This document shows, piece after piece, positions 1-6,224 of a DNA stretch of 10,116 nucleotides. Position 1 is the stretch's first letter. Every line of letters begins with the position of its first letter. Under the pieces are notes generated by a model. The model was not told where the DNA came from. It made no database searches and saw only the letters and a list, made by a program, of their open reading frames with translations. Position numbers and translations under genes: made by a program. Origin of the DNA: JBFJVZ01 sp041623895 (GTDB taxonomy: Bacteria; Planctomycetota; Planctomycetia; Pirellulales; Pirellulaceae); assembly GCA_041623895.1 (NCBI GenBank), contig JBFJVZ010000299.1, positions 1 to 10,116 of the forward strand, written 5' to 3'.

Positions 1-123
1 CCGTTAAGCGTTTCTCGTTCGTGTTAGGCGGGCTGTTCTTCGTAGCCGGAGTCGCCAGACTTCGGTTGTATCGTGGACGGCGCCCGAATTCTGGCGAATC
101 CGGCTACCAGGAATACTTAACGG
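1..123. repeat. Inverted pair of REP/MITE-like repeat units
   Basis: Two 24-nt arms, 42-65 and 84-107, are reverse complements with 2 mismatches; each reads GTAGCCGGA, a variable base, TCGCCAGA, a variable base, TTCGG. An 18-nt loop separates them. Outside them, CCGTTAAG at 1-8 is exactly mirrored by CTTAACGG at 116-123. Read outward-in, both halves have the same order: CCGTTAAG, a short TTYCT stretch, then the 24-nt core. The right half has 8 nt between outer box and core, the left half 33 nt, so the left half looks like the same unit with about 25 extra bases. The transcript could fold into a long hairpin lying downstream of the DUF547 gene. The left end may continue beyond the window. Mobility is inference; no transposase is present. 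Confidence 0.7.
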
Positions 124-259
124 CGTCGCCCCTCACCCTCCCAGGAAACTCATGTTGCAGCCAGTATGTGATTTGCATGAACAATTTGTCGACACCGATG
201 CCCGCAGGGAGAGTGAGGCCAACGAAACGCCACGCTTGCCAGATCAACAGCACTTTCAT
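104..259 (-). CDS. Possible small ORF, 51 aa, unknown
   Basis: An ATG at 259-257, 26 bp after the DUF547 stop on the same strand, opens a 51-residue frame starting MKVLLIWQAWRFVGLTLPAG and ending KYSW. Its stop codon (TAG at 106-104) lies inside the right arm of the repeat element. It has aromatic and hydrophobic residues and could be a membrane-associated peptide, but there is no clear transmembrane helix. The upstream context GGGCGG is a poor ribosome site. No family was recognised. It could equally be chance open frame in GC-rich DNA; the rest of 124-285 shows nothing else convincing. Confidence 0.18.
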   Translation of the reverse strand: MKVLLIWQAWRFVGLTLPAGIGVDKLFMQITYWLQHEFPGRVRGDAVKYSW

Positions 260-285
260 CCGCCCAGGATCGCCCTGCCACACAA

Positions 286-1104
286 CTACTGACGATTCAA
301 ATTCCAGTTGTAGTCCAGAAAGGACACTTTCAGATTGCCAGCCTTGGCTGCTGCTGCGGCCGCATCGGTCGGCAACCACTTTGCGATCCGCCTTAATTGG
401 TCCGCTTGGCTGTCGCCGAAGTCTTCGTCAAACCAATCCAAGATCGACGACAGGTAGAAGCGTCGGCCCTGAGCATCGTAACGGAAGTTCTGCGCGCGGG
501 AAAAGAAATCTTTTGAGTTCAATTCCAGTTGATTCACAACTTCGTCGGCTGTGTAGGCCCGATTCAACAACCGCGGACAGCCGATCGATGCGCAAACAAT
601 GGCAAAATGAATTCGCGGCTCATTCATCTTGCGGAGAATCTTGTGTTCCATCTGATCGAGCGAATAGGGCGTTCCGCCGACGTACAATTGCAGATCATGC
701 CAGATGTTGTATCCGAACAGGCGGGCCGTATGATTGCGAATGCTGGATGTCGGATACACCCGCAAGATCCCTTTAATGGTGACCGCGTTGTAGGCATTGA
801 TCCAAAAAGCAAGCTGCGCATTTCGCGCTGCCGGAACGCCAGCACTCGCCGATGACAGATGTCCCAGGTAGCGATCGAACACCGCGACGTCCGCTTTATT
901 GGCTTTTAGCGCCGCGTAGTTCACCAGGCCGTTGTCGTCCACGTATTTTCGCAGCAGCTGATCCCAGGCCGAATGGTCGATTTTGTCTATCGAGACGCGA
1001 CTCGATGACTTAGCTCCCACGAAAACAGGCGAGCCCGCTCGGGCGTGTGCTGAGATCAATCCGACGGTTATCGCAATCAACAGAAGACGGTGACTCGGCG
1101 TCAT
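286..1104 (-). CDS. DUF547 domain exported protein
   Basis: A 272-residue protein with a signal peptide at about residues 1-23 (hydrophobic LLLIAITVGLI, then ARA before the probable cut), so it is probably exported to the periplasm. The rest is a full-length DUF547 domain: the family blocks LAFWINAYNAVTIKGIL (99-114), HFAIVCASIGCPRL (166-179, with C171 and C176), the FYLSSILDWFDEDFG block (216-230) and the closing FLDYNWNLN (262-270). The biochemical role of DUF547 is not established; the invariant NAY and C-x4-C blocks look like a catalytic or metal site, which is inference. The ATG at 1104 was chosen over the in-frame GTG at 1134, because it puts the basic n-region directly before the hydrophobic core. 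Residues 248-254 are an alanine-rich run. The gene diverges from the cupredoxin/VTT/flavoprotein run. Confidence 0.88.
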   Translation of the reverse strand: MTPSHRLLLIAITVGLISAHARAGSPVFVGAKSSSRVSIDKIDHSAWDQLLRKYVDDNGLVNYAALKANKADVAVFDRYLGHLSSASAGVPAARNAQLAFWINAYNAVTIKGILRVYPTSSIRNHTARLFGYNIWHDLQLYVGGTPYSLDQMEHKILRKMNEPRIHFAIVCASIGCPRLLNRAYTADEVVNQLELNSKDFFSRAQNFRYDAQGRRFYLSSILDWFDEDFGDSQADQLRRIAKWLPTDAAAAAAKAGNLKVSFLDYNWNLNRQ

Positions 1105-1170
1105 GATCCTGGCGTGCGAAGTTGATGGTGTCACTGTTTCGATTCCTTGTCAGCGTGAAACTTCCGTGTT

Positions 1171-1189
1171 GATCGCAAAACATGCGATC
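1171..1189. promoter_or_regulatory. Inverted repeat in divergent spacer, operator candidate
   Basis: GATCGC at 1171-1176 and GCGATC at 1184-1189 form a perfect 6-bp dyad with a 7-nt AT-rich spacer (AAAACAT), giving about 13 bp centre to centre. It lies between the divergent DUF547 and cupredoxin genes, where a shared regulator would bind. No regulator gene is in view and a 6-bp dyad can occur by chance. Confidence 0.2.
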
Positions 1190-1229
1190 CCGCCACTGAA
1201 TGATCTTTCGGTGCCGGCGTCCGCCAGCA

Positions 1230-1259
1230 GTGACAATCGTATGTGTTTTGGCTTATCTT
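1230..1259 (+). promoter_or_regulatory. Possible sigma70-like promoter for the cupredoxin gene
   Basis: GTGACA (1230-1235; 5 of 6 matches to the -35 consensus) is followed after 18 bp by TATCTT (1254-1259; 4 of 6 matches to the -10 consensus), about 65 bp before the ATG at 1324. This is the best plus-strand match seen by eye in the 1135-1323 spacer. Planctomycete promoters are poorly defined and this is a weak call. Confidence 0.22.
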
Positions 1260-1311
1260 ACCTAATACCAATGAGTCGGATTAAACTTCGTGAAGTAGGA
1301 AGGGAGCGGAC

Positions 1312-1316
1312 TGAGG
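1312..1316 (+). promoter_or_regulatory. Ribosome binding site of the cupredoxin gene
   Basis: TGAGG lies 7 nt before the ATG at 1324. It favours 1324 over the in-frame ATG at 1339 (residue 6). Confidence 0.45.
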
Positions 1317-1323
1317 CAATCCC

Positions 1324-2148
1324 ATGAATATTACGCTGATGCGAATCATCCGTTTCCATTTGATGATTCCCCTTTTTTCAATCTCCACGTGCAATGCGGC
1401 CGACTTACGCATGCGGTTAGTGTACGAGGGGACCACCCCGAAATCTCGGGCAATCGATGTTGACAGGGACATTTCGTTTTGCGGCAAGCATCCATTGATA
1501 GTGGAAGACTTGCTGATCAATCGTGAAAACGGAGGAATTGCCAATGCTGTGGTTTACCTTAACGTGGGCCGTCGCCAGGGAATGGTGAAAATTGATTCCC
1601 TGAATTTACCTGCGGCGGAAAAGCGGCAAGTCGAATTGGTCTCAAAGCACTGTCGGTTCGAGCCTCGAGTGATTCTCGCGCGTAGCGGTGACACGCTTGC
1701 GTACAGGAACTTGGACACCGTTAGCCATAATCCAAATATTTCCTTCGTTAAGAATGCAGCCTGGAGCATTGCCCGTCCGAAACGCGGCTCCGCAGTCATG
1801 TACGATGATCTGGAATCGGAGCCGGCGCCCATTCCGATTGGCTGCAACATTCATCCCTGGATGAAAACATGGCTGATCGTGCTGGACCATCGCTTTGTCG
1901 CGATCAGCGACGAGAACGGTTTTCTCGAGATCAAAGGACTGCCGGACGATCGCGAGTTGGTGTTTCGTGTCTGGCACGAACAAGTCCGCTTTCGGCAGGC
2001 TGAAGTCATCATCCATGATGCTGGAAATCCCGCTGGGCGAAGGGAGGAGTGGAAGCTGAACAAGTTCAAGCGTACGCTGTCTGCGGGCGTCAACGACCTG
2101 GGCACGGTATCAGTCTCGGGCGATCATCTGCCGGAGGATGTTCAATAA
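1324..2148 (+). CDS. Exported cupredoxin-like protein with carboxypeptidase-regulatory-like tail
   Basis: A 274-residue protein with an N-terminal signal peptide (about 1-25, ending CNA). The middle resembles a plastocyanin-type fold: H135 in DTVSHNPN and the C174-x2-H177-x2-M180 block in GCNIHPWMK give the four ligands expected for a type 1 copper site, so it is probably a periplasmic copper or electron-transfer protein. Two further cysteines, C53 (FCGKHP) and C110 (KHCRFEP), could pair in a disulfide. Residues about 190-220 (SDENGFLEIKGLP to VWHE) look like the start of a beta-sandwich of the carboxypeptidase regulatory type, a common arrangement in planctomycete proteins often labelled 'methylamine utilization'; nothing here supports methylamine metabolism. 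Its partner is unknown. It is first of four co-directional genes, 89 bp before the VTT gene, so it could be transcribed separately. Confidence 0.8.
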   Translation: MNITLMRIIRFHLMIPLFSISTCNAADLRMRLVYEGTTPKSRAIDVDRDISFCGKHPLIVEDLLINRENGGIANAVVYLNVGRRQGMVKIDSLNLPAAEKRQVELVSKHCRFEPRVILARSGDTLAYRNLDTVSHNPNISFVKNAAWSIARPKRGSAVMYDDLESEPAPIPIGCNIHPWMKTWLIVLDHRFVAISDENGFLEIKGLPDDRELVFRVWHEQVRFRQAEVIIHDAGNPAGRREEWKLNKFKRTLSAGVNDLGTVSVSGDHLPEDVQ

Positions 2149-2237
2149 CAGGTCCCCAAGCCGGTGGACTCGCCAGCTGTGTGGTCATTGAACAACCAGT
2201 ACAGTAATCGTTGCGAAACATCGCACCGGCAACCACA

Positions 2238-3044
2238 ATGCCTGATCCAAACCCCTACCAAGCCAGCGACGTCAAGAACGACGATCATTTTCCGGCGGAA
2301 AATTCTGGAAAGGGTCCGCTGGGCAAGATCGTGCTGCTTGCGATGCTTGCATTGATCGTCATCGTCGTGCTGACACAGTTTCGCGAATACTTGAGTTTGG
2401 AAGGTCTGGCTGCCCGCGAATCAAAATTACGAGACTTTCAGGCTCAGCACCCATCGATCGTGTATGGCGTCGCCTTTCTGGTTTATGTGGCTGTCACCGG
2501 ACTATCGCTCCCCGGTGCCGCCGGGCTGACGCTGGTATACGGCTGGTACTTTGACTTTCTGCCGGCCTTGGTTGTGGTTAGTTTTGCTTCGACGACCGGC
2601 GCGACGGTGGCCTTTCTGGTCAGCCGTTTCCTGCTGCGTGATGCGGTGCAAGACAAGTTTGGTGAGCGGCTATCATCGTTCGATCATCACCTGCAGCGCG
2701 AAGGCGCGTTTTACCTGTTCACGCTGCGTTTGATCCCGGCGGTGCCGTTTTTTGTTATCAATCTGGTGATGGGGCTGACGCCCGTCAAAACACGAACGTT
2801 CTGGTGGGTCAGCCAACTGGGAATGTTGCCCGGCACAACGGTCTATGTTTATGCCGGTTCGCGAGTTCCTAACTTGATGGTGCTGGCCGAAAAAGGTGCG
2901 GCGGCAGTTTTTAGTCCATCACAACTGACGCAACTCGCCTTCGCATTTGCCATGCTGGGACTGTTTCCCCTGATCACCAAAAAGATTCTCAATCGATTCA
3001 ATGCTGGCCGATCAGCAGCCGCCACAGATTCCATTGACTCCTAA
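2238..3044 (+). CDS. TVP38/TMEM64 (VTT domain) inner-membrane protein
   Basis: A 268-residue integral membrane protein. A polar N-terminus carrying the motif PNPYQAS is followed by a transmembrane segment at about 29-47 (KIVLLAMLALIVIVVLT), a pair of hydrophobic stretches at about 73-130, the VTT signature region (FTLRLIPAVPFFVINLVMGL at 161-180, then MLPGTTVYVYAGS at 196-208) and a last helix near 230-250. The SFASTTGATVAFLVSRFLLRD block (115-135) is also typical. VTT/DedA-related proteins act in envelope lipid or ion handling; the substrate here is unknown. The ATG at 2238 is preferred to an in-frame TTG at 2211, because the NPYQ start is common in planctomycete membrane proteins; neither has a good ribosome site. 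It ends 15 bp before the flavoprotein gene, a pairing seen widely, which suggests shared function. Confidence 0.85.
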   Translation: MPDPNPYQASDVKNDDHFPAENSGKGPLGKIVLLAMLALIVIVVLTQFREYLSLEGLAARESKLRDFQAQHPSIVYGVAFLVYVAVTGLSLPGAAGLTLVYGWYFDFLPALVVVSFASTTGATVAFLVSRFLLRDAVQDKFGERLSSFDHHLQREGAFYLFTLRLIPAVPFFVINLVMGLTPVKTRTFWWVSQLGMLPGTTVYVYAGSRVPNLMVLAEKGAAAVFSPSQLTQLAFAFAMLGLFPLITKKILNRFNAGRSAAATDSIDS

Positions 3045-3059
3045 CCGTGAAGATCTCAC

Positions 3060-4574
3060 TTGTCCCCACTGATTCAATTACAGCCGTACGACCAGCACAA
3101 TCAAAGCTTGCATGAAAACGTGCATCCGCCCGATTGGGTCAATCCCCAGCCTGCCGGGCGATACAATCTGGTTGTTATCGGCGGAGGAACCGCAGGGCTG
3201 GTTTCAGCAATGGGTTCGGCCGGTATCGGTGCGAAGGTGGCGCTGATTGAACGTGAGCTTCTGGGCGGTGATTGCTTGAATGTCGGTTGCGTTCCCAGCA
3301 AAGCGATCATCAGCGCAGCTCGCGTTGCCGCGACGGTGCGAGACGCCGGCGAACTGGGTGTCAATGTTCCCCAGGGTTGGAGTGTCGATTTCCCCGCCGT
3401 GATGGAGCGGATGCGACGACTGCGCGCCGAGATCAGTCCGCATGACTCAGCAACACGGTTCCGTGACGCCGGCATCGATGTGTTCATCGGCAGCGGCAAG
3501 TTTACCGATGGCCAGACAATTGAAGTGGACGGCAAGCAACTGAGGTTCAGCCGCGCCGTGATCGCAACTGGCGCGAGAGCAGCAAGGCTTGCTATTCCAG
3601 GCATCGACGAGGTCAACCCGTTGACCAACGAGTCAATTTTTTCACTGACTGAGTTACCGCGGCGATTGATTGTGATAGGCGGCGGACCGATTGGCACGGA
3701 GCTGGCGCAGACCTTCGCCCGATTCGGATCGCAGGTCACGCAGATCGAAAAACAATCGCACATTCTTTCCCGAGAAGATTCCGACGCGGCGCAAATTGTG
3801 CAAGCGGCGATGGCACAAGACGGTGTGCAGTTCTTGCTGAACGCCAACACGGTCCGCATGGAACGTCGCGGCGACGAAAAGGTCGTCGTCGTCCAGCAAC
3901 ATGGACAAAACGTCGAAGTGGTCGGTGATGAAGTGCTGATGGGAATCGGCCGCGCGCCAAATGTCGAAGGGATGGGGCTGGAGTCAGCCGGCGTTGCCTA
4001 CGATGTTCGTAAGGGAGTGGAAGTCAATCATCGATTGCAAACGACAAACCCGAGAATCTTTGCAGCGGGAGATGTTGCCACAAAATATAAATTCACGCAT
4101 TCAGCCGATTTCATGGCTCGCATCGTGATCGGTAATGCCCTGTTTTGGGGCCGCAGCAGCGTCGATAACTTGATCATTCCCTGGGCGACCTATACGTCAC
4201 CGGAAATCGGCCACGTCGGCATTCATCCAGACCAGGCGAAGCGTGAAGCGATCGACACTTACACACAGCCGATGAGCGGGGTCGATCGTGCCATCCTGGA
4301 AGGCGAAACAGAAGGCTTTGTCCGCGTTCACACCGCAGCGGGAAGCGATCGAATTCTGGGTGCAACAGTCGTTGCCACCAACGCCGGGGATTTGATTGGC
4401 GAAATCACGTTGGCGATGAAAAATGGAATCGGACTGGGGAAAATCGCCTCGACCATTCATCCTTACCCGACCCAGGCTGAGGCGATTCGAAAGCTGGGAG
4501 ACCAATACAATCGCACAAGATTGACGCCTTTTCGAGCCAAAGTGCTGACTAAGCTGTTGGCATGGAAGCGCTAA
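3060..4574 (+). CDS. MerA-like FAD-dependent pyridine nucleotide-disulfide oxidoreductase
   Basis: A 504-residue class I flavoprotein disulfide reductase. In order: FAD-binding GGGTAG (41-46), the redox-active disulfide GGDCLNVGCVPSK with C72 and C77, NAD(P)-binding GGGPIGTE (207-214) with acidic E230 at the end of the second strand (suggesting NADH), second FAD motif FAAGDVA (334-340), then the dimerisation domain ending HPYPTQAE (467-474). These two cysteines are the only ones. There is no N-terminal HMA domain and no C-terminal Cys pair, so mercuric reduction is not supported, though databases often call this family mercuric reductase. The position of the catalytic His in dihydrolipoamide dehydrogenase is Y469, as in MerA. 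The start is TTG at 3060, preceded by a weak GTGAAG; it keeps the conserved-looking IQLQPYDQHN N-terminus and no in-frame ATG or GTG lies between the previous stop and it. It is probably cytoplasmic and coupled to the VTT protein. Confidence 0.88.
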   Translation: MSPLIQLQPYDQHNQSLHENVHPPDWVNPQPAGRYNLVVIGGGTAGLVSAMGSAGIGAKVALIERELLGGDCLNVGCVPSKAIISAARVAATVRDAGELGVNVPQGWSVDFPAVMERMRRLRAEISPHDSATRFRDAGIDVFIGSGKFTDGQTIEVDGKQLRFSRAVIATGARAARLAIPGIDEVNPLTNESIFSLTELPRRLIVIGGGPIGTELAQTFARFGSQVTQIEKQSHILSREDSDAAQIVQAAMAQDGVQFLLNANTVRMERRGDEKVVVVQQHGQNVEVVGDEVLMGIGRAPNVEGMGLESAGVAYDVRKGVEVNHRLQTTNPRIFAAGDVATKYKFTHSADFMARIVIGNALFWGRSSVDNLIIPWATYTSPEIGHVGIHPDQAKREAIDTYTQPMSGVDRAILEGETEGFVRVHTAAGSDRILGATVVATNAGDLIGEITLAMKNGIGLGKIASTIHPYPTQAEAIRKLGDQYNRTRLTPFRAKVLTKLLAWKR

Positions 4575-4606
4575 GGTTACGATTAACGGTTTGAGAAGAG
4601 CTCGAG

Positions 4607-6205
4607 ATGATCGTCAGCATTTTTAACGATGTGATTGGTCCGGTAATGCGAGGCCCCTCCAGTTCGCACTGCGCCGCTGCGCTGCGCATCGGTCGTTTGG
4701 CTCGTGATCTGATGGGCGGAACGATCGATTCCGTGCTGGTCGAGTTCGACAACGCCGGTTCGCTGCCCGCCACGCATACCAGCCAAGGTTCCGATATGGG
4801 ACTTTTTGGCGGCCTGCTGGGTTGGGAAGCCGATGATCCGCGGCTACCCAATTCATCGGATGCATTGAACGGAGCCGGGATCGATTTGCAATTTGTGTAT
4901 GGCGATTTCGGTGACCCTCATCCCAATACCTATCGGCTGACACTCCGCAATAAGTCGTCCAAACATCACTTGATTGCGATTTCCACCGGCGGCGGCATGA
5001 TGGAATTGACCCAAGTCGACGGGGTCAAAGTTTCGATCGGCGGCGATTACGACGAAACACTCATTTGGCTGTCAGCGAAAGAAACGCTGGACGCGGCGAC
5101 CGTCTGCAAAAACCTGGATGCTGATCACGCGCAGATTAACGCCGCTGACGGTCATTCCATCGTTCAAATTCAATCGCAAAGCCCGATCCCTGATCACCAG
5201 CTAAAACAGTTGTTTCCGAACGCCGACGCCACGGCGAAGCTTTCGCCGGTGCTGCCGGTTCGTTCTCGCAAGGATCTTTCGGTTCCGTTTCGCAGTTGTC
5301 ACGAGATGGTCAATTATGACGGTGACCGCATGACGCCACTCTGGAAGTTGGCCGTCGAATACGAGACTGCGCGGGGCGGTTTGAACGAACAGCAAGTGTT
5401 AGAAAAGATGTGCCAGATCGTTCGCATTTTGAGGAAAAGTGTCACAGCCGGACTCGCGGGCACGGAATACGACGATCGTGTGCTGGGCTTTCAATCGGGC
5501 CGCTTTCACCAGTTAATGCAACAAGGCAAGTTGCTGGACGGCGGTGTCCTTAATCGAACGGTTTTGTACACGACAGCGTTGATGGAAGTCAAAAGCAGCA
5601 TGGGAGTGATTGTCGCTGCGCCGACAGCCGGTGCGTGCGCGGCATTACCGGCAACGTGTCTGGCGGTTGGTGAAGAATTGGGATTGGATGACCAGCAAAT
5701 CGCCAAAGGCATGCTTGCTGCGGGGCTTGTCGGTGTGTTCATCGCGACCGCGTGGACGTTTGCCGCCGAAGTGGGTGGCTGCCAGGCCGAAGGCGGAGCG
5801 GCGTCTGCGATGTCGGCCGCCGCGCTGGTGAGTTTTGCCGGCGGCACGCGTGATCAGGCAGTCGGTGCCGCGTCGATGGCGATGCAGAATACACTCGGCT
5901 TGATTTGCGATCCGGTCGCCAATCGCGTGGAAGTGCCGTGCTTGGGCAAAAATGTGATGGCGGCAAGTAATGCGCTCTCGTGTGCCAACATGGCGTTGTC
6001 TGGGTTCGACCCGGTGATTCCACTGGATGAGACGATCGCCGCGGCAAAGTCGGTCGCACAGCGGATGCCGCGTGAACATCGTTGTACGTCACTGGGAGGA
6101 CTAGCGGCGACGCCCACCTCCCTGGAGATCGAAAAACGGTTGTCCGCAGGCTGCGGCGGCGGCTGCGGTTGTCATCCCAAAGTCGCCGGACTTCAAATCA
6201 AATGA
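4607..6205 (+). CDS. sdaA: L-serine dehydratase (L-serine ammonia-lyase), iron-sulfur type, fused beta-alpha chain
   Basis: A 532-residue cytoplasmic enzyme converting L-serine to pyruvate and ammonia using a [4Fe-4S] cluster. Residues 1-135 match the beta part: GPVMRGPSSSH (11-21) and the STGGGMMELTQVDG block (126-139). Residues about 147-220 sit where Bacillus-type beta subunits carry an ACT domain but are hard to recognise as one. From about 235 on it matches the alpha part: PTAGACAALP (339-348), GGCQAEGG (390-397), CDPVANRVEVPC (434-445) and GGLAATPT (497-504). C392, C434 and C445 have spacings (42 and 11) equal to the cluster cysteines of the Legionella enzyme (from memory). The tail adds C516, C520 and C522. 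The architecture equals Bacillus SdaAB+SdaAA joined in one chain, and is longer than the single-chain E. coli type (~455 aa). GAGAAGAG at 4593-4600 is a plausible ribosome site. The gene starts 32 bp after the flavoprotein. Confidence 0.93.
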   Translation: MIVSIFNDVIGPVMRGPSSSHCAAALRIGRLARDLMGGTIDSVLVEFDNAGSLPATHTSQGSDMGLFGGLLGWEADDPRLPNSSDALNGAGIDLQFVYGDFGDPHPNTYRLTLRNKSSKHHLIAISTGGGMMELTQVDGVKVSIGGDYDETLIWLSAKETLDAATVCKNLDADHAQINAADGHSIVQIQSQSPIPDHQLKQLFPNADATAKLSPVLPVRSRKDLSVPFRSCHEMVNYDGDRMTPLWKLAVEYETARGGLNEQQVLEKMCQIVRILRKSVTAGLAGTEYDDRVLGFQSGRFHQLMQQGKLLDGGVLNRTVLYTTALMEVKSSMGVIVAAPTAGACAALPATCLAVGEELGLDDQQIAKGMLAAGLVGVFIATAWTFAAEVGGCQAEGGAASAMSAAALVSFAGGTRDQAVGAASMAMQNTLGLICDPVANRVEVPCLGKNVMAASNALSCANMALSGFDPVIPLDETIAAAKSVAQRMPREHRCTSLGGLAATPTSLEIEKRLSAGCGGGCGCHPKVAGLQIK

Positions 6206-6224
6206 TGCGGCTGCCGCCCCGCCG

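Noticed and set aside
1..123. CRISPR array or tRNA-like structure in the left repeat
   Set aside because: Only two units, in inverted rather than direct orientation, and no cloverleaf or spacer pattern.
21..776. Long plus-strand open frame over the DUF547 gene
   Set aside because: It overlaps a clear DUF547 domain on the other strand, and its translation is low-complexity and lacks any recognisable motif.
1104..1134. GTG start at 1134 for the DUF547 gene
   Set aside because: It would add ten polar residues before the basic n-region of the signal peptide; the ATG at 1104 gives a standard export signal.
1324..2148. Methylamine utilisation gene
   Set aside because: The label is inherited from weak similarity; no methylamine dehydrogenase or maturation genes are present.
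3060..4574. Mercury-resistance operon
   Set aside because: No merR, merT, merP or merB-like gene nearby, and the flavoprotein lacks the HMA domain and C-terminal cysteine pair.
6206..6224. Shared terminator between the convergent sdaA and PSD genes
   Set aside because: GCGGC/GCCGC pairs exist but with a 1-nt or 9-nt loop and no T-run on either side, so no intrinsic terminator can be supported.
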